64,000 bases of DNA from Omphiscola glabra (taxonomy: Eukaryota > Mollusca > Gastropoda > Lymnaeidae). Both the position numbers and the translations under genes were made by a program. The notes beneath the pieces were generated by a model. It had not been told where the DNA came from. It searched no databases and was given only the letters and a program-made list of their open reading frames with translations. Positions 46,378 to 57,798 of this stretch are shown here, piece by piece (within the stretch, counting starts at the first letter, position 1; every line of letters begins with the position of its first letter). The DNA lies in NCBI GenBank assembly GCA_964017045.1, contig OZ024794.1, positions 26,737,427 to 26,801,426 on the forward strand, written 5' to 3'.

Positions 46378-46571
46378 CAGAGGCGTAGCTAAAGGGGGGA
46401 GGGCAGATATCCCTGGGCGCCAGACTATATTTAGGGTCGCCAAAATGTTATTAAATGTTTGATATTATTTTATTGATGCGAATAATGGGTTTGAGAGTTG
46501 AGAAAAGAAAGGCAGGCTCCTTAAAAAATGAATCTTGTCCCCGGGCGCCAAACACTCTAGCTACGCCCCAG
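46378..46571. mobile_element. hAT-like miniature element, GGCGTAGCTA ends, near-perfect target duplication
   Basis: The left end is CAGAGGCGTAGCTAAAGG. The right end has complement CTGGGGCGTAGCTAGAG. The flanks are GTGCTTAT (46,370-46,377) and GTGCTCAT (46,572-46,579), 7 of 8 identical. A second inverted block, CTGGGCGCC near the left and CCGGGCGCC near the right, is in direct orientation. It is 194 bp and non-coding. It shares its GGCGTAG terminus with the elements at 8,079 and 53,968. Confidence 0.8.
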
Positions 46572-46579
46572 GTGCTCAT

Positions 46580-47378
46580 TGCTTTTATTCAGCGAGTATT
46601 GATTGGGAATTCCCACAGTTTGTTCACTGAGGTTTTTCCTCGCCGGTTTCAAAGATTTCAAAGTCAACAAACGAGGCTCTGATATGGTTAACCGTCAATG
46701 GTTGCATTGTGATGATTACAAGAATTCTCATTATTATAATAACTGTCGTCCGCCGCTTGGCTTTTCATTTGTCTCAAATAATCACTTCCTGGTTACTTTT
46801 CTTACAATGAATGAACGCATTCTAATGACGGCTGCTTCTTCATCCCCTAACTCTCATAATTTGCTAGCAATGCTGTAAGGCAATTAGGGGTTTGTGAGGT
46901 GGAGAAGGATTGTTATGGGAATATAATTATGTTGAAGACGGTGACAAGGGGGTGTGGGGTTGTAGAATTATCCAAGAAATTATGAGCTTATGTAGCCCTC
47001 CTGTTGTGTTTGTTGGTTAGTAATAAAATGCGATCCATTCCTGTTAACGTAAGGAACGCCGCGATTGTAACACCGGGCACGCATTGTTGAACTGTACTAT
47101 GTAGAGCAGCACTTGACGATAGCACATCGATTTTTTAAAGAGTGAACATTTGAAGAATGTTTTGACACCATGGAACTGTTTCCTTTGCGGGGTCCGTGTC
47201 GGCTCCATTTGTACTTTTCTAATAACTGATGTGTTGGTGATGACATGAGCTGAAACGCGTAGACATTCACGTCGGCTTTTATACATTATAATTAACTTCT
47301 TTTGAAAACGCATTACGCGCCCCCCCCCCCCCAATTTTTTATAAACAAAATTTTCTCCTTTCCATAGTTCACATTTTA

Positions 47379-47419
<41 letters not shown>

Positions 47420-47450
47420 AATGGACCTCAATTTCTTTTAAAGTTTAATG
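46580..47450. other. Spacer with C13 and a long AT run
   Basis: C13 lies at 47,320-47,332 and an AT dinucleotide run of about 35 bp at 47,382-47,416. No gene is recognised. Confidence 0.5.
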
Positions 47451-47458
47451 TTGTAAAT

Positions 47459-47659
47459 CAGGCATGCGGCCCGCCAGCACCCCCCTTTGCGGCCCGCGAA
47501 GTAACGAAATATTGTTTATTCTTATCATTTTCTTAATAGCTTTCCCCCCCTGTCGTATTTAATTTTGGCCCGCACAAGTTTTTCATGACGTATTATGGCC
47601 CGCACAAGTTTTACATAAAGAATTACGGCCCGCCTCACATTTTCAGTTGTGCCGGCCTG
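47459..47659. mobile_element. hAT miniature element with CGGCCCGC motifs, perfect 8-bp target duplication
   Basis: The ends are CAGGCATGCGGCCCGCC and GTTGTGCCGGCCTG (inverted only over about CAGGC plus scattered bases). The flanks are TTGTAAAT at 47,451-47,458 and TTGTAAAT at 47,660-47,667, exact, with central TA. The interior repeats GGCCCGCACAAGTTTT-like segments three times. CGGCCCGCG-rich termini are familiar from several animal hAT families. It is 201 bp and non-coding. Confidence 0.85.
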
Positions 47660-47667
47660 TTGTAAAT

Positions 47668-48602
47668 GAATCGTTAGCAAACAGGACATAAAGGGACAAA
47701 GCCATTTATGAAATATAATAAAGAAGGAAAGAAATCCCCAACTAGTGCTAATTCTAAGTATCCTGGGACAATTTATTGACACTAGCATATTTATACATAA
47801 TGGCCAATATGGTCGGCTTTGCTCGGGTTTGTATTCGGATTAAAGCAATCTAAAGCGTTATCAGAGTACACGTAAATTTAGGGGACCTGCCAAAAGCACT
47901 TCGCTAACTTAAAGATATATTCACCGATACTATGCAAGTGAATTTCCCTGGAAAATATAGAAATCTGTGAAACTTAACTAAAATCGCCATCAACTTTTCG
48001 ATCAAATTGTTATCTGTGTGAAACGAATTAGAACTTTCTGGACTATTATAGAAAAATATCCGACCCCGGTTATAGTGGATATTGGTATATGAAGGGCACG
48101 CCTACCAAGTTTAGGGTACACATCCATCAGTTCACGCAGAACCCTATACCCTTACATAAGCATAAACACAGTAATATAGTCTTTATATGTGAGAAAATGA
48201 AATCGGGGTCTAACAACCCTCGGGTATTTCAATAAAGATGTTTAAGTGTATATTTAGGAATATTTATCTAATCTTAGCCATTAATTATAATTTTATTCAT
48301 AGAGATCATATAAGGAAAAAAAAAAGCACGAAATTGTGGCCCATGGCTCCGAGTGACATTTGTTTAAAATGTCAATCTCCGTCAGTATATTTCCTTCTGG
48401 ATAATGAATCGTCATGCAGGCCAAGCTGGATCAAGATCTATCAATCCGTGCAGACACGAATGCGGTAAAAACAAACATACAGACGAAGTGCAATCTACTA
48501 TGGACCTGAAATTATGAGTACCGAATTGTGGCTTTAAGACATTGCTATCCTCTTAAAATGCACCCGACCATTCAGCGACGTCCTTTTATTAAACACCAAC
48601 AT
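47668..48602. other. Unassigned spacer
   Basis: AT-rich unique-looking sequence with an A-run near 48,316. No gene is recognised. Confidence 0.4.
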
Positions 48603-48657
48603 CCGTTCGATCAAATTTCCGTTCCATCAAACTTCCGTTGGATCAAATTTCCGTTCA
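48603..48657. repeat. 16-bp tandem repeat, 3.5 copies
   Basis: Units CCGTTCGATCAAATTT, CCGTTCCATCAAACTT and CCGTTGGATCAAATTT, then a partial CCGTTC. Short and diverged. Confidence 0.85.
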
Positions 48658-48923
48658 CAGACCTGCCAATTCTTCCGATTTTGTCGGATTTATACGGATT
48701 TTTCGAACTTTATAATAATTTTACACCCGTCATCAAAATCAGAAAGCGAAAAAAAAAATTTGTTGTATTTGTTTTTACGAAATGTCTACATGACCGGCGA
48801 CCGGACGAATACGTGAATAAGCTCTCGAGATATTCGTCCGGCTACTATATATTTGACCAAATCACATGACCAACGTAACTAAGTGCGCGAGATTTTTGTC
48901 CGTCAGCCTTGTCATGTGGATCG

Positions 48924-48926
<3 letters not shown>

Positions 48927-48996
<70 letters not shown>
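48927..48996. repeat. Long AT dinucleotide microsatellite, about 70 bp
   Basis: An essentially uninterrupted AT run. It creates spurious IYIYIY frames on both strands. A second shorter run lies at about 49,153-49,171. Confidence 0.97.
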
Positions 48997-49000
<4 letters not shown>

Positions 49001-49939
49001 TGTGTGGTATCCTTTTTTCATCGTCCTCAGCATATCATTAGTTACTAACGGCGATGGGAAAGGGAAACCACTCAATAAAAGAGTGCGAAAAAGGATACGC
49101 GTGCAAAATAAAAAAAAAAATTAAAAAAAACAACAAAATATATATACACCGGTATATATATATATATATATGGCCCTTAACCTCAAAAGTCATGCTTTGT
49201 TCGAAGCAGTCTCCGACAATATCTTTTCTATCCGGGCAAGCTAACATGGGCAGTGTACATTAAGATTCAAAAAAAAAAAAAAAAGAAGATTTTAGTCCAG
49301 ACGTTGACATGGGCCCGAAGGAATTTGTCAACCTGACATTAACACCTGCACCCGAGTAACATCGTAACATACATTTTTAGCCCCCCCCCCCCCCCCCATT
49401 TTTTTACTTTTTTCTCCGTTACCCTACCACGTGTCGCTTGATGTATCTTTACTTGTTTAAACACCCATACATTCTGCTTTCGTTGTATAAAACAAATAAT
49501 AACTTGATATGCATTTTCCACATCAACATCACCTGGGAACACGCAGACTAATTTCTTGACTGTCATGGTGAAATTTATTAGCTTTTCTGAATATGTGGCA
49601 TTATAACTCGCTAATGCACGCCCTCTGCGTCCCGATTGGACAGAACGACTCCGTCATTAGACAAGGTGGTCTGGGGTGCGTTGACTTGCATGCAGATATG
49701 AGCGGGTCATCGGAGGCAGACGACCGAGATGTCGGGTGATCGGAATTGATTTGCTTGCGTGCGCCGGATTGAATGACCTGCCGGGGGCCGTCCGGGGGCA
49801 CTGACTTGTTGTTGTGATCAGATGACCGCAGCCGGCGGACGGCAAGGTTAGTACGCTGTCAACCTGGACGACGCTTGTGTAACGTCCGTCTAGTCGACAG
49901 CTCAAGGGAGATAAACATGTTTTCGTAACCTACATTTGG
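48997..49939. other. Spacer with C17 tract
   Basis: C17 lies at 49,381-49,397 and A-runs near 49,110-49,135 and 49,270-49,284. The GC-rich part at 49,610-49,900 carries open minus-strand frames without recognised domains. No gene is called. Confidence 0.4.
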
Positions 49940-50398
49940 ACACCACCATTTAACAGAGAATGCTCACAGAGAATAAATACCATTTCTTTCAAGAAGAGAA
50001 AGGTGTGCTGTCTGAATTCGATACCACCATTAACAGAGAAGGCTCACAGAGAATGCCATTTCTTTCAAGAAGAGAAAAGTGTGCTGTCTGAATTCGATAC
50101 CACCATTAACAGAGAAGGCTCACAGAGAATGCCATTTCTTTCAAGAAGAGAACGCGTGTCCTGTCTGAATTCGATACCACCATTAACAGAGAAGGCTCAC
50201 AGAGAATGCCATTTCTTTCAAGAAGAGAAAGGTGTGCTGTCTGAATTCGATACCACCATTAACAGAGAAGGCTCACAGAGAATGCCATTTCTTTCAAGAA
50301 GAGAAAGGTGTGCTGTCTGAATTCGATACCACCATTAACAGAGAAGGCTCACAGAGAATGCCATTTCTTTCAAGAAGAGAACGCGTGTCCTGTCTGTC
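49940..50398. repeat. Tandem array, 76-77 bp unit, about 6 copies
   Basis: Units contain GAATTCGATACCACCATTAA, CAGAGAAGGCTCACAGAGAA and CATTTCTTTCAAGAAGAGAA. GAATTCG recurs at 50,014, 50,090, 50,167, 50,243 and 50,320. The first unit at about 49,940 is diverged. GAAAGGTGTGC alternates with GAACGCGTGTCC at the unit junction. The near-identity of the last five suggests recent expansion. Confidence 0.96.
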
Positions 50399-50842
50399 AA
50401 ATAATCTGAGTTTAATTGCACTGCACGTCCCGTTTTATTTTCTTTGATTAATTATATATTTATGTAAATGTATTTTAAACAAATAATATTTTTAAAAAAA
50501 AAACATCATTTAGACATCGTTTTGGAAAGATTTACAACTTGGTAAAAATCAATTTATAATTTAGTCGGCTTTAAAAAAATGTGCAGTATACTGTTAAATA
50601 TATTGTCATATTTTACCTTTCTTTCGATTTTCTTAATGTATTTTGCCTTCGTATTTTATTGAAGAGTCTTCTCCGCGCCAAGTAGCATTTTTCTTATGTC
50701 TATTTAAATAGGGTAGGAGTGTCATTCTGTTGACAAAAATGTATGGAACCGCTCTAAAGTATTCAAATATGTTGTCAAGTTCTGGGTGAACGGTTTGATA
50801 AAAACAATAAAACAAATAAATCTAACTGTATTTTTTTTTTAA
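50399..50842. other. Unassigned AT-rich spacer
   Basis: No gene, RNA or repeat family is recognised. Confidence 0.4.
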
Positions 50843-50945
50843 ATAACCATGTAGATAAATAGATTGTGTTTATCAAATTCAAGTTAACGGATGAAATAAT
50901 CATGTGGATGAATAGATTGTGTATATCAAATTCAACTTAACGGAT
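50843..50945. repeat. Two-copy direct duplication, about 52 bp
   Basis: AACCATGTAGATAAATAGAT through TTAACGGATGAA is repeated as AATCATGTGGATGAATAGAT through TTAACGGATAGA, with a handful of substitutions. Confidence 0.9.
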
Positions 50946-52089
50946 AGACTTGTGGAAAAGGAGAAACCGAGTCTAACGCGGTTAAATAAATTACATTTTT
51001 TTTTTTGCTATACGATCTGTCACATAATAATTAATTGTTATCATTTGTTATTCACTGCATCAACTTGGTTTGCGTTTTTTTTCCCACGATGGCTCAACGT
51101 GCAAAGGGAAACAACTGTGAAATTGAAACTCTGACAGCCGGCGTTGAAGCCGGGGAGCTAATGGGGTCCCGCCAGCTCATTTTAATGTTAAAAATACACG
51201 AAAGCATAATTTGTCAGGGTTCATTTTAAAAAGGGAGATGGTGATTGTTTACTTGTATTTATTTAATGTATCCTTTGTCCGCCTCATGTTAGCCGAGCTA
51301 CAACCTCCAATCAATATTTTCCACGTCAAAAACCTGTCCTTGAATCTGTGTCCGTGAAAGTCACCTTGCCCAGACGTCGACCGATTCTCCCGATTAATTT
51401 TTTTCCACACGTCGTCTAAACTGAAATATCACCCCACACACACCAGCCTCAGCCCCCCCCCCCCCCCCTCGCTAATTAGAGTTTATGAATGGGTCTCATC
51501 ACACCGTCCCCTTGCTTGTTTATCTCAGAGGCCACCTTGACCTTGCCTTCATAATGGTATCTTCAGGTCAGAACTTCCTGCCCAAGACACACTATCTTAG
51601 TCTACGCGCATGTATTAAAGTCCGTCCGGATTCAATCAGTTGAGCATTTGTCTTCGCTTGGGTCCAACCAGTGTTTCTTTCAGACATCTCTCGGGGAATT
51701 ACCCCCCCCCCCCACACACACTCCACCGAGCACTTCAAGTTCCCCATCGGGGGGGGGGGGGGGGGGGGGGAAATATGTAGAGCGAAAAACTAAAATACAT
51801 TTTATAAAATAAAAATGACTAAATTTTTATTTTTTTGTTATATTTCTTAAAAGCAATAGAAACGCGTGCCTCCATCGTTCACAATAGCGGTATCAAAAAA
51901 AAAATAAAAACATATCTCAATGCTCGATACATTTAAATACCCCTATATTTTAGGCTAATCTTGTTACAGACCTACAGTATCCGATTATAAATATCGTATT
52001 GTTTTGAAAATTGGCCGCTCCTAATTATAAGCCAAAAACGTCACTTTCCGTCGTTGGCATTAATCGGTATTTTCATTTATTTATTTTTT
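50946..52089. other. Spacer with C- and G-tract pair
   Basis: C16 lies at 51,453-51,468, C12 at 51,702-51,713 and G22 at 51,749-51,770, the last two able to pair as a hairpin. No gene is recognised. Confidence 0.5.
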
Positions 52090-52206
52090 GCAACTTCTTC
52101 CCGAAACGATTGCTCCGAGGTACTTGAAGCTGCCAACTGTCTCTAATCTTTCCTCACCCACCTTAATTTCAGTGGTGATGCCAGTGGTGTTATTCGTCAT
52201 CATTTT
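52090..52206 (-). pseudogene. LINE reverse-transcriptase fragment (ORF2, after the catalytic domain)
   Basis: The minus strand encodes 39 residues including MTNNTTGITTEIKVGEERLE and FKYLGAIVS, a well-known segment of LINE ORF2 proteins just downstream of the polymerase core. Both sides are truncated, with unrelated AT-rich sequence next to it. It may belong to the same family as the C-terminal fragments at 16,088 and 24,461, but the regions do not overlap, so that cannot be tested here. Confidence 0.88.
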
Positions 52207-53129
52207 TTGAAACAAGCATTTCAATTATCATGCCAAATCCAATTTTTTGGAAGAAATAAAATTTTAAAAATTCAATATTGTCAGTTTAAAAATAATTTAT
52301 ATGGATTTGGTGAAAAATATTTTAAAGTATATCGAATAGGCAATTTTAAATTGATTTGAAAAGGGCTAAAATAGTTTGAAATTCCCCCCCCCCCCCACCC
52401 CCCAATTTTTTTTTTTTATAATCAAACTGAATATTGGGATGTTTATACTTTATTTGTATACGAATTACCTCAGATAAAATCACACGTTAATAAATATACA
52501 ATGTCTTTTGTAAACATTTCATGTCTTCTAACATAATTATGCCGTTTATATACGATTAATAAAAATGAGCAGTTTTTAAAAATATATAAATCTTTCTACA
52601 TAACAATTTTTTGTTTCTTTTTTTTTTAAATCTGGTAAAACTTGGAAATGTTTTGTTTTGTTTTTTTAAATTTTCGATTAATTATATCAGCAATGCTTTT
52701 TGTGATAAAACCCCCTTTTTATGGAAGGATTTTAAAAAAATAAATGTTTTGTAAATTCATTTATTTATTTAGTAGTTTAACTCAAAATAGTTTTAATCAA
52801 AATTTAAAAACATTTAAAATTTCAATAATATCAACACAAAAATATGTATATTTTTGTTATAACACACTTTCCAAGAGGAGACGACGCTTCACTTTATAAG
52901 GCCACCTGCCACTTTTCGGTTTTTGTCCTTTCTACACTTAGCATTCAAAGTTGATCATTAAAAGTGTTCACAGCGCAACTTTACCTTACGCCCCTAAAAT
53001 ATGCGAGCCCCCCACCCCCCCTCCCCCGCAGCCGTAGGGGCTACAGAGCCCTCACGATGGACCTGAGGTCAAGTGATACCTAAAATTTTAACTAGCATAT
53101 CCCCGGTTGCTCTCTAATTAAGTGTAGTA
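52207..53129. other. AT-rich spacer with C13 tract
   Basis: C13 lies at 52,384-52,396. The rest is very AT-rich with A/T homopolymers. No gene is recognised. Confidence 0.45.
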
Positions 53130-53455
53130 TTATGCAAAATTAAATTGAAGCATGTGCTAAAATGCATTCTTGCAATTTGAATTTATTAAAGAAATTCCGG
53201 TGACTGTAATGACTTAAGGGCAAGACTCAGCTAGGGCAAAAAGCATATCATAAAGGGCCCCAACTGGAATGAATCTAGTTCGTGTTGGCCTGGGGGAAGA
53301 GTTAGAGATGCCCCCGTTTTGGCTATTTTTTGGCGCTTCCCACCCGAAAATCTGAAATCCCCCCTCCCTTTCTTTAACAAATTGTCTTAAAGAAACACTG
53401 AATTGAAATATGCACTAAAATGGATTCCTGCATTTTAAATTTATTATTTTTTAAA
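53130..53455. repeat. Degenerate dispersed-repeat cluster with an internal duplication
   Basis: AAATTGAAGCATGTGCTAAA with GCATTCTTGCAATTTGAATT (about 53,140-53,190) recurs as GAATTGAAATATGCACTAAA with GGATTCCTGCATTTTAAATT (about 53,400-53,445). Between them, 53,214-53,291 resembles 23,408-23,503. This suggests an old interspersed element with nested or duplicated parts. Confidence 0.6.
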
Positions 53456-53967
53456 TTAAGAAGACCCACGCCCCCTGTTTTTGCTCGAGATTACTCGACA
53501 TCCTCAATTTCCGCTACCACCTTCCATGACGTCAGTCTATGTGACATTACGATATTGAATCAAAGCTTGTGCCACATGATTATCTTGGGGCGCACCACAA
53601 TCAGAATGTATTTAGTTTATGTACGTCACTGGGCACCGTAATGGTATTTCTTTCCCCTGATCAAGTAGTCTAATAAATGCATTCACATCATGAAAATTCT
53701 AAATGCACCTCTTGATTTTTAAACAATCACACATTTTCTAGTTAGGGAAAAGCCATCGGCGCCCTCGATTTCCGGTCTATTTCCCGATAAAAATGTCAGA
53801 GTTGCTGGCCCTGTTTGCCAGTTTTTGGTGGTGACGTTTACACTGCATAGTGTTAGTGCCACCCTAGGTGGGCTACTCTGCAGTTGTCCGATAATGCAAC
53901 CACTCAGTATAAACAAAAAAATTACACCTAGGCAGACCGCCCATTCGTCCCCATTTCTTCGTCGTTG

Positions 53968-54137
53968 GCATGGCGTAGCTAGTGTATTTGGTGCCAGGGG
54001 ACAAGAATCACTTTACTCGCCCCCCTTCACTAAACCCATTATTTTCATCCATTAAAAAACATTTAAGCCCACATCGGACCCCGCCAGTCTGCCCCCGCGG
54101 ACATAAATCCCCTATTTCCCCCCTAGCTACGCCGTTG
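53968..54137. mobile_element. Degraded miniature element, GGCGTAGCTAG ends
   Basis: The left end is GCATGGCGTAGCTAG and the complement of the right end is CAACGGCGTAGCTAG. The outer bases have diverged from the CAGTGGCGTAG form at 8,079. It is 170 bp, C-rich in its right half, and has no target duplication. Confidence 0.65.
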
Positions 54138-54614
54138 TCCACTGGCACTGTCCCCTCCCCCCAACCCCGAGGAACCTGGGTCCTACTACTTCAAACATCC
54201 AACGTCGGGTAGATTCTCCCCCCCCCCCCCAAACCCCTAGCCCCCGAAAAGTTTTATATGCGAAATGTATATTATAATATCTTTTAAAATTGATTTTTAT
54301 AAGTCTCCGAGTTTATCTTTGATTCCTGGAATCTAAATAAATAAATAGTAATAATAATAATAAAAATTCATTTGAAAAATCACGCATCATCCCCAAAGGC
54401 TCGAAGCGCGGTAAAAAAACAAAGCTGGGAGATAATAACTAGCTGGAATAGATCGTAGACAACTTCACCCCAGAAGGTGTTTGCGAAATAGATGAGTTTT
54501 TAAATTTGTTTTGAAGGACTCCAGCGTCTGGCTGTTTCTGAGAGCGTCAGGAAAGGTGTTCCAAATACGACGTGGAGACTCACACTCACGGTTGTTCCTT
54601 CGTGGTAATTGTGT
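54138..54614. other. Unassigned spacer
   Basis: A C-tract lies near 54,219-54,230 and a TAA-type microsatellite near 54,345-54,362. No gene is recognised. Confidence 0.45.
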
Positions 54615-54615
54615 G

Positions 54616-55209
54616 AAAAGTCATAGGCGCTGTTAGGGAAATTGTTGCATTCCCAATACACCTGACACCTAATGTTAAGGTCAGCATAGTCTTTGCCGGT
54701 AAAAGTCATAGGCGCTGTTAGGGAAATTGTTGCATTCCCAATACACCTGACACCTAATGTTAAGGTCAGCATAGTCTTTGCCGGGAAAAGTCATAGGCGC
54801 TGTTAGGGAAATTGTTGCATTCCCAAAACATCTGACACCTAATGTTAAGGTCAGCATAGTCTTTGCCGGGAAAAGTCATAGGCGCTGTTAGGGCAATTGT
54901 TGCATTCCCAATACACCTGACACCTAATGTTAAGGTCAGCATAGTCTTTGCCGGGAAAAGTCATAGGCGCTGTTAGGGCAATTGTTGCATTCCCAATACA
55001 TCTGACACCTAATGTTAAGGTCAGCATAGTCTTTGCCGGGAAAAGTCATAGGCGCTGTTAGGGCAATTGTTGCATTCCCAATACATCTGACACCAAATGT
55101 TAAGGTCAGCATAGTCTTTGTCGGGAAAAGTCATAGGTGCTGTTAGGGAAATTGTTGCATTCCCAATACATCTTACACCAAATGTTAAGGTCAGCATAGT
55201 CTTTGCCGG
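54616..55209. repeat. Tandem array, 85-bp unit, 7 copies
   Basis: Seven complete units containing AAAAGTCATAGGCGCTGTTA, ATTGTTGCATTCCCAATACA and AAGGTCAGCATAGTCTTTGC. Variation is limited to a few sites (GGGAAATT/GGGCAATT, CACCTGA/CATCTGA, CACCTAATG/CACCAAATG). Confidence 0.97.
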
Positions 55210-55283
55210 CCCCCCTTTTCCGTAACTTATCGGTACAGGAGCTTTAAGTTTAAAAAAAAAATATCTGGTGCAAATAAATGTAT

Positions 55284-55661
55284 AATTATTATAATATCAA
55301 CTATAGATAATATACCAATAAACATTTAACTATTATAATATCAACTATAGATACTATACCGATAAACATTTAACTATTATAATATCAACTATAGATAATA
55401 TACCAATAAACATTTAACTATTATAATATCGACTATAGATAATATACCAATAAACATTTAACTATTATAATATCAACTATAGATAATATACCAATAAACA
55501 TTTAACTATTATAATATCGACTATAGATAATATACCAATACACATTTAACTATTATAATATCGACTATAGATAATATACCAATAAACACTTAACTATTAT
55601 AATATCGACTATAGATAATATACCAATAAATTTATAACTATTATAATATCAGCTATAGATG
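55284..55661. repeat. Tandem array, 44-bp AT-rich unit, about 8.6 copies
   Basis: Units contain AACTATTATAATATCAACTA then TAGATAATATACCAATAAAC. ATATCAAC and ATATCGAC variants alternate in blocks. Confidence 0.97.
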
Positions 55662-56144
55662 AAATTGTAGATCTTAAATTTAAAAAGTATCCCAAAGAGT
55701 TATGAATGAAAGTTATTTCATTATCAAAGTCACGCGTATAGGCCAGAGCATTTACATGTTAATAGATCTATTTCAATAATCAGACATAAAAATAATAAAT
55801 AAATCTGGGGTGCCTATAGAAGTGCATGGCCCGGACCTCACTCGATCTCTGAAAGTTACTTTGCCCTAGCCTAATTAAGTCTCTCTCTCCCCCCCCCCCA
55901 CCACCCCCGGCCCCCACAGTCAGCATCTAAAACCTCAACCCTCTCCCCGATTTATTAGTTTTGCACTCATGGAATGAAAGCACGGAGAAAATGATGTGCA
56001 CAGGGGTAAAAAAAAAGGAATGTAAACATGACCACCTCCAATTTACGTCAGTCTTCATTTAAGAAGCTTCTACCGCCCTCCACCGTGTCACTGACATACC
56101 CCAGGCCTGCATTGTATCACACACCTAGTTTCATAAGAGCACAA
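55662..56144. other. Unassigned spacer
   Basis: A C-rich tract lies near 55,889-55,915. No gene is recognised. Confidence 0.4.
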
Positions 56145-57798
56145 TCCCTGTCCTGGCTGCATACCACCCCAACTCCCTGTCCTAGCTACATACAACCCTA
56201 ACTCAATGTCAAAGTTGTATACCATACCCTAACTCCCTGTCCTAGCTACATACCACCCTAACTCCCTGTCCTAGCTACATACCAAACTCCCTGTCCTAGC
56301 TACATACCACCCTAACTCCATGTCCTAGCTACATACAACCTAACTCCCTGTCTTAGCTACATACCACCCTAACTCCCTGTCCTAGCTACATACCACCCTA
56401 ACTCCCTGTCCTAGCTACATACCACCCTAACTCCCTGTCCTAGCTACATAACAAACACCCTGTCCTAGCTACATACCACCCTAACTCCATGTCCTAGCTA
56501 CATACCACCCTAACTCCCTGTCCTAGCTACATACCACCCTAACTCCCTGTCCTAGCTACATACCAAACTCCCTGTCCTAGCTACATACCACCCTAACTCC
56601 ATATCCTAGCTACATACCACCCTAACTCCCTGTCATAGCTACATACCACCCTAACTCCCTGTCCTAGCTACATACCAAACTCCCTGTCCTAGCTACATAC
56701 CACCCTAACTCCATGTCCTAGCTACATACCACCTAACTCCCTGTCCTAGCTACATACCACCCTAACTCCCTGTCCTAGCTACATACCACCCTAACTCCCT
56801 GTCCTAGCTACATACCACCCTAACTCCCTGTCCTAGCTACATACCACCCTAACTCCCTGTCCTAGCTACATACCAAACACCTTGTCCTAGCTACATACCA
56901 CCCTAACTCCATGTCCTAGCTACATACCACCCTAACTCCCTGTCCTAGCTACATACCACCCTAACTCCCTGTCCTAGCTACATACCACCCTAACTCCCTG
57001 TCCTAGCTACATACCAAACTCCCTGTCCTAGCTACATACCACCCTAACTCCATGTCCTAGCTACATACCACCCTAACTCCCTGTCATAGCTACATACCAC
57101 CCTAACTCCCTGTCGAAGCTACATACCACCTAACTCCCTGTCCTAGCTACATACCACCCTAACTCCCTGTCCTAGCTACATAACACCCTAACTCCATGTC
57201 CTAGCTACATACCACCCTAACTCCCTGTCCTAGCTACATACCACCCTAACTCCCTGTCCTAGCTACATACCAAACTCCCTGTCCTAGCTACATACCACCC
57301 TAACTCCATGTCCTAGCTACATACCACCCTAACTCACTGTCATAGCTACATACCACCCTAACTCCCTGTCCAAGCTACATACCACCTAACTCCCTGTCCT
57401 AGCTACATACCAACCTAACTCCCTGTCCTAGCTACATAACACCCTAACTCCATGTCCTAGCTACGTACCACCCTAACTCCCTGTCCTAGCTGTATGCCAC
57501 CCTAACTCCCTGTCCTAGCTGTATACCACCCTAACTCCATGTCCTAGCTACATACCACTCTAACTTCTTGTCCTAGCTGTATACCACCCTAATTCCCTGT
57601 CCTAGCTACATATCACCCTAACTCTCTGTCCTAGCAACATTACAACCTAAATCCCTGTCCCAGCTACATATCACTCTAACCCCTTTTCTAGCTACATAAG
57701 ACCTTAACGCCCTACTCCATTTCCTAGCTAAATATCACCGTAACACAGTTTCTCCTCATACTAACTCCCTTTCCTCGCTACAAACCATCCTAACACCC
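56145..57798 (+). repeat. Large minisatellite, 29-bp unit, about 57 copies (forward arm)
   Basis: The unit is ACCACCCTAACTCCCTGTCC plus TAGCTACAT. Shortened units lacking CCCTA (ACCAAACTCCCTG) recur at intervals of several units, and CTCCATGTCC variants mark positions, indicating block-wise amplification. The right end decays after about 57,540. The reverse complement of the same unit forms the array at 58,624-59,312. Confidence 0.97.

Noticed and set aside
49940..50398. Regular repeats considered as a CRISPR array
   Set aside because: The whole 76-77 bp unit is repeated with no unique spacers, there are no cas genes, and the genome is animal-like.
50003..50447. Frames reading NSIPPLTEKAHRECHFFQEE repeats
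   Set aside because: The 76-77 bp unit drifts through frames, and near-identical DNA including silent sites indicates a tandem array, not a protein repeat.
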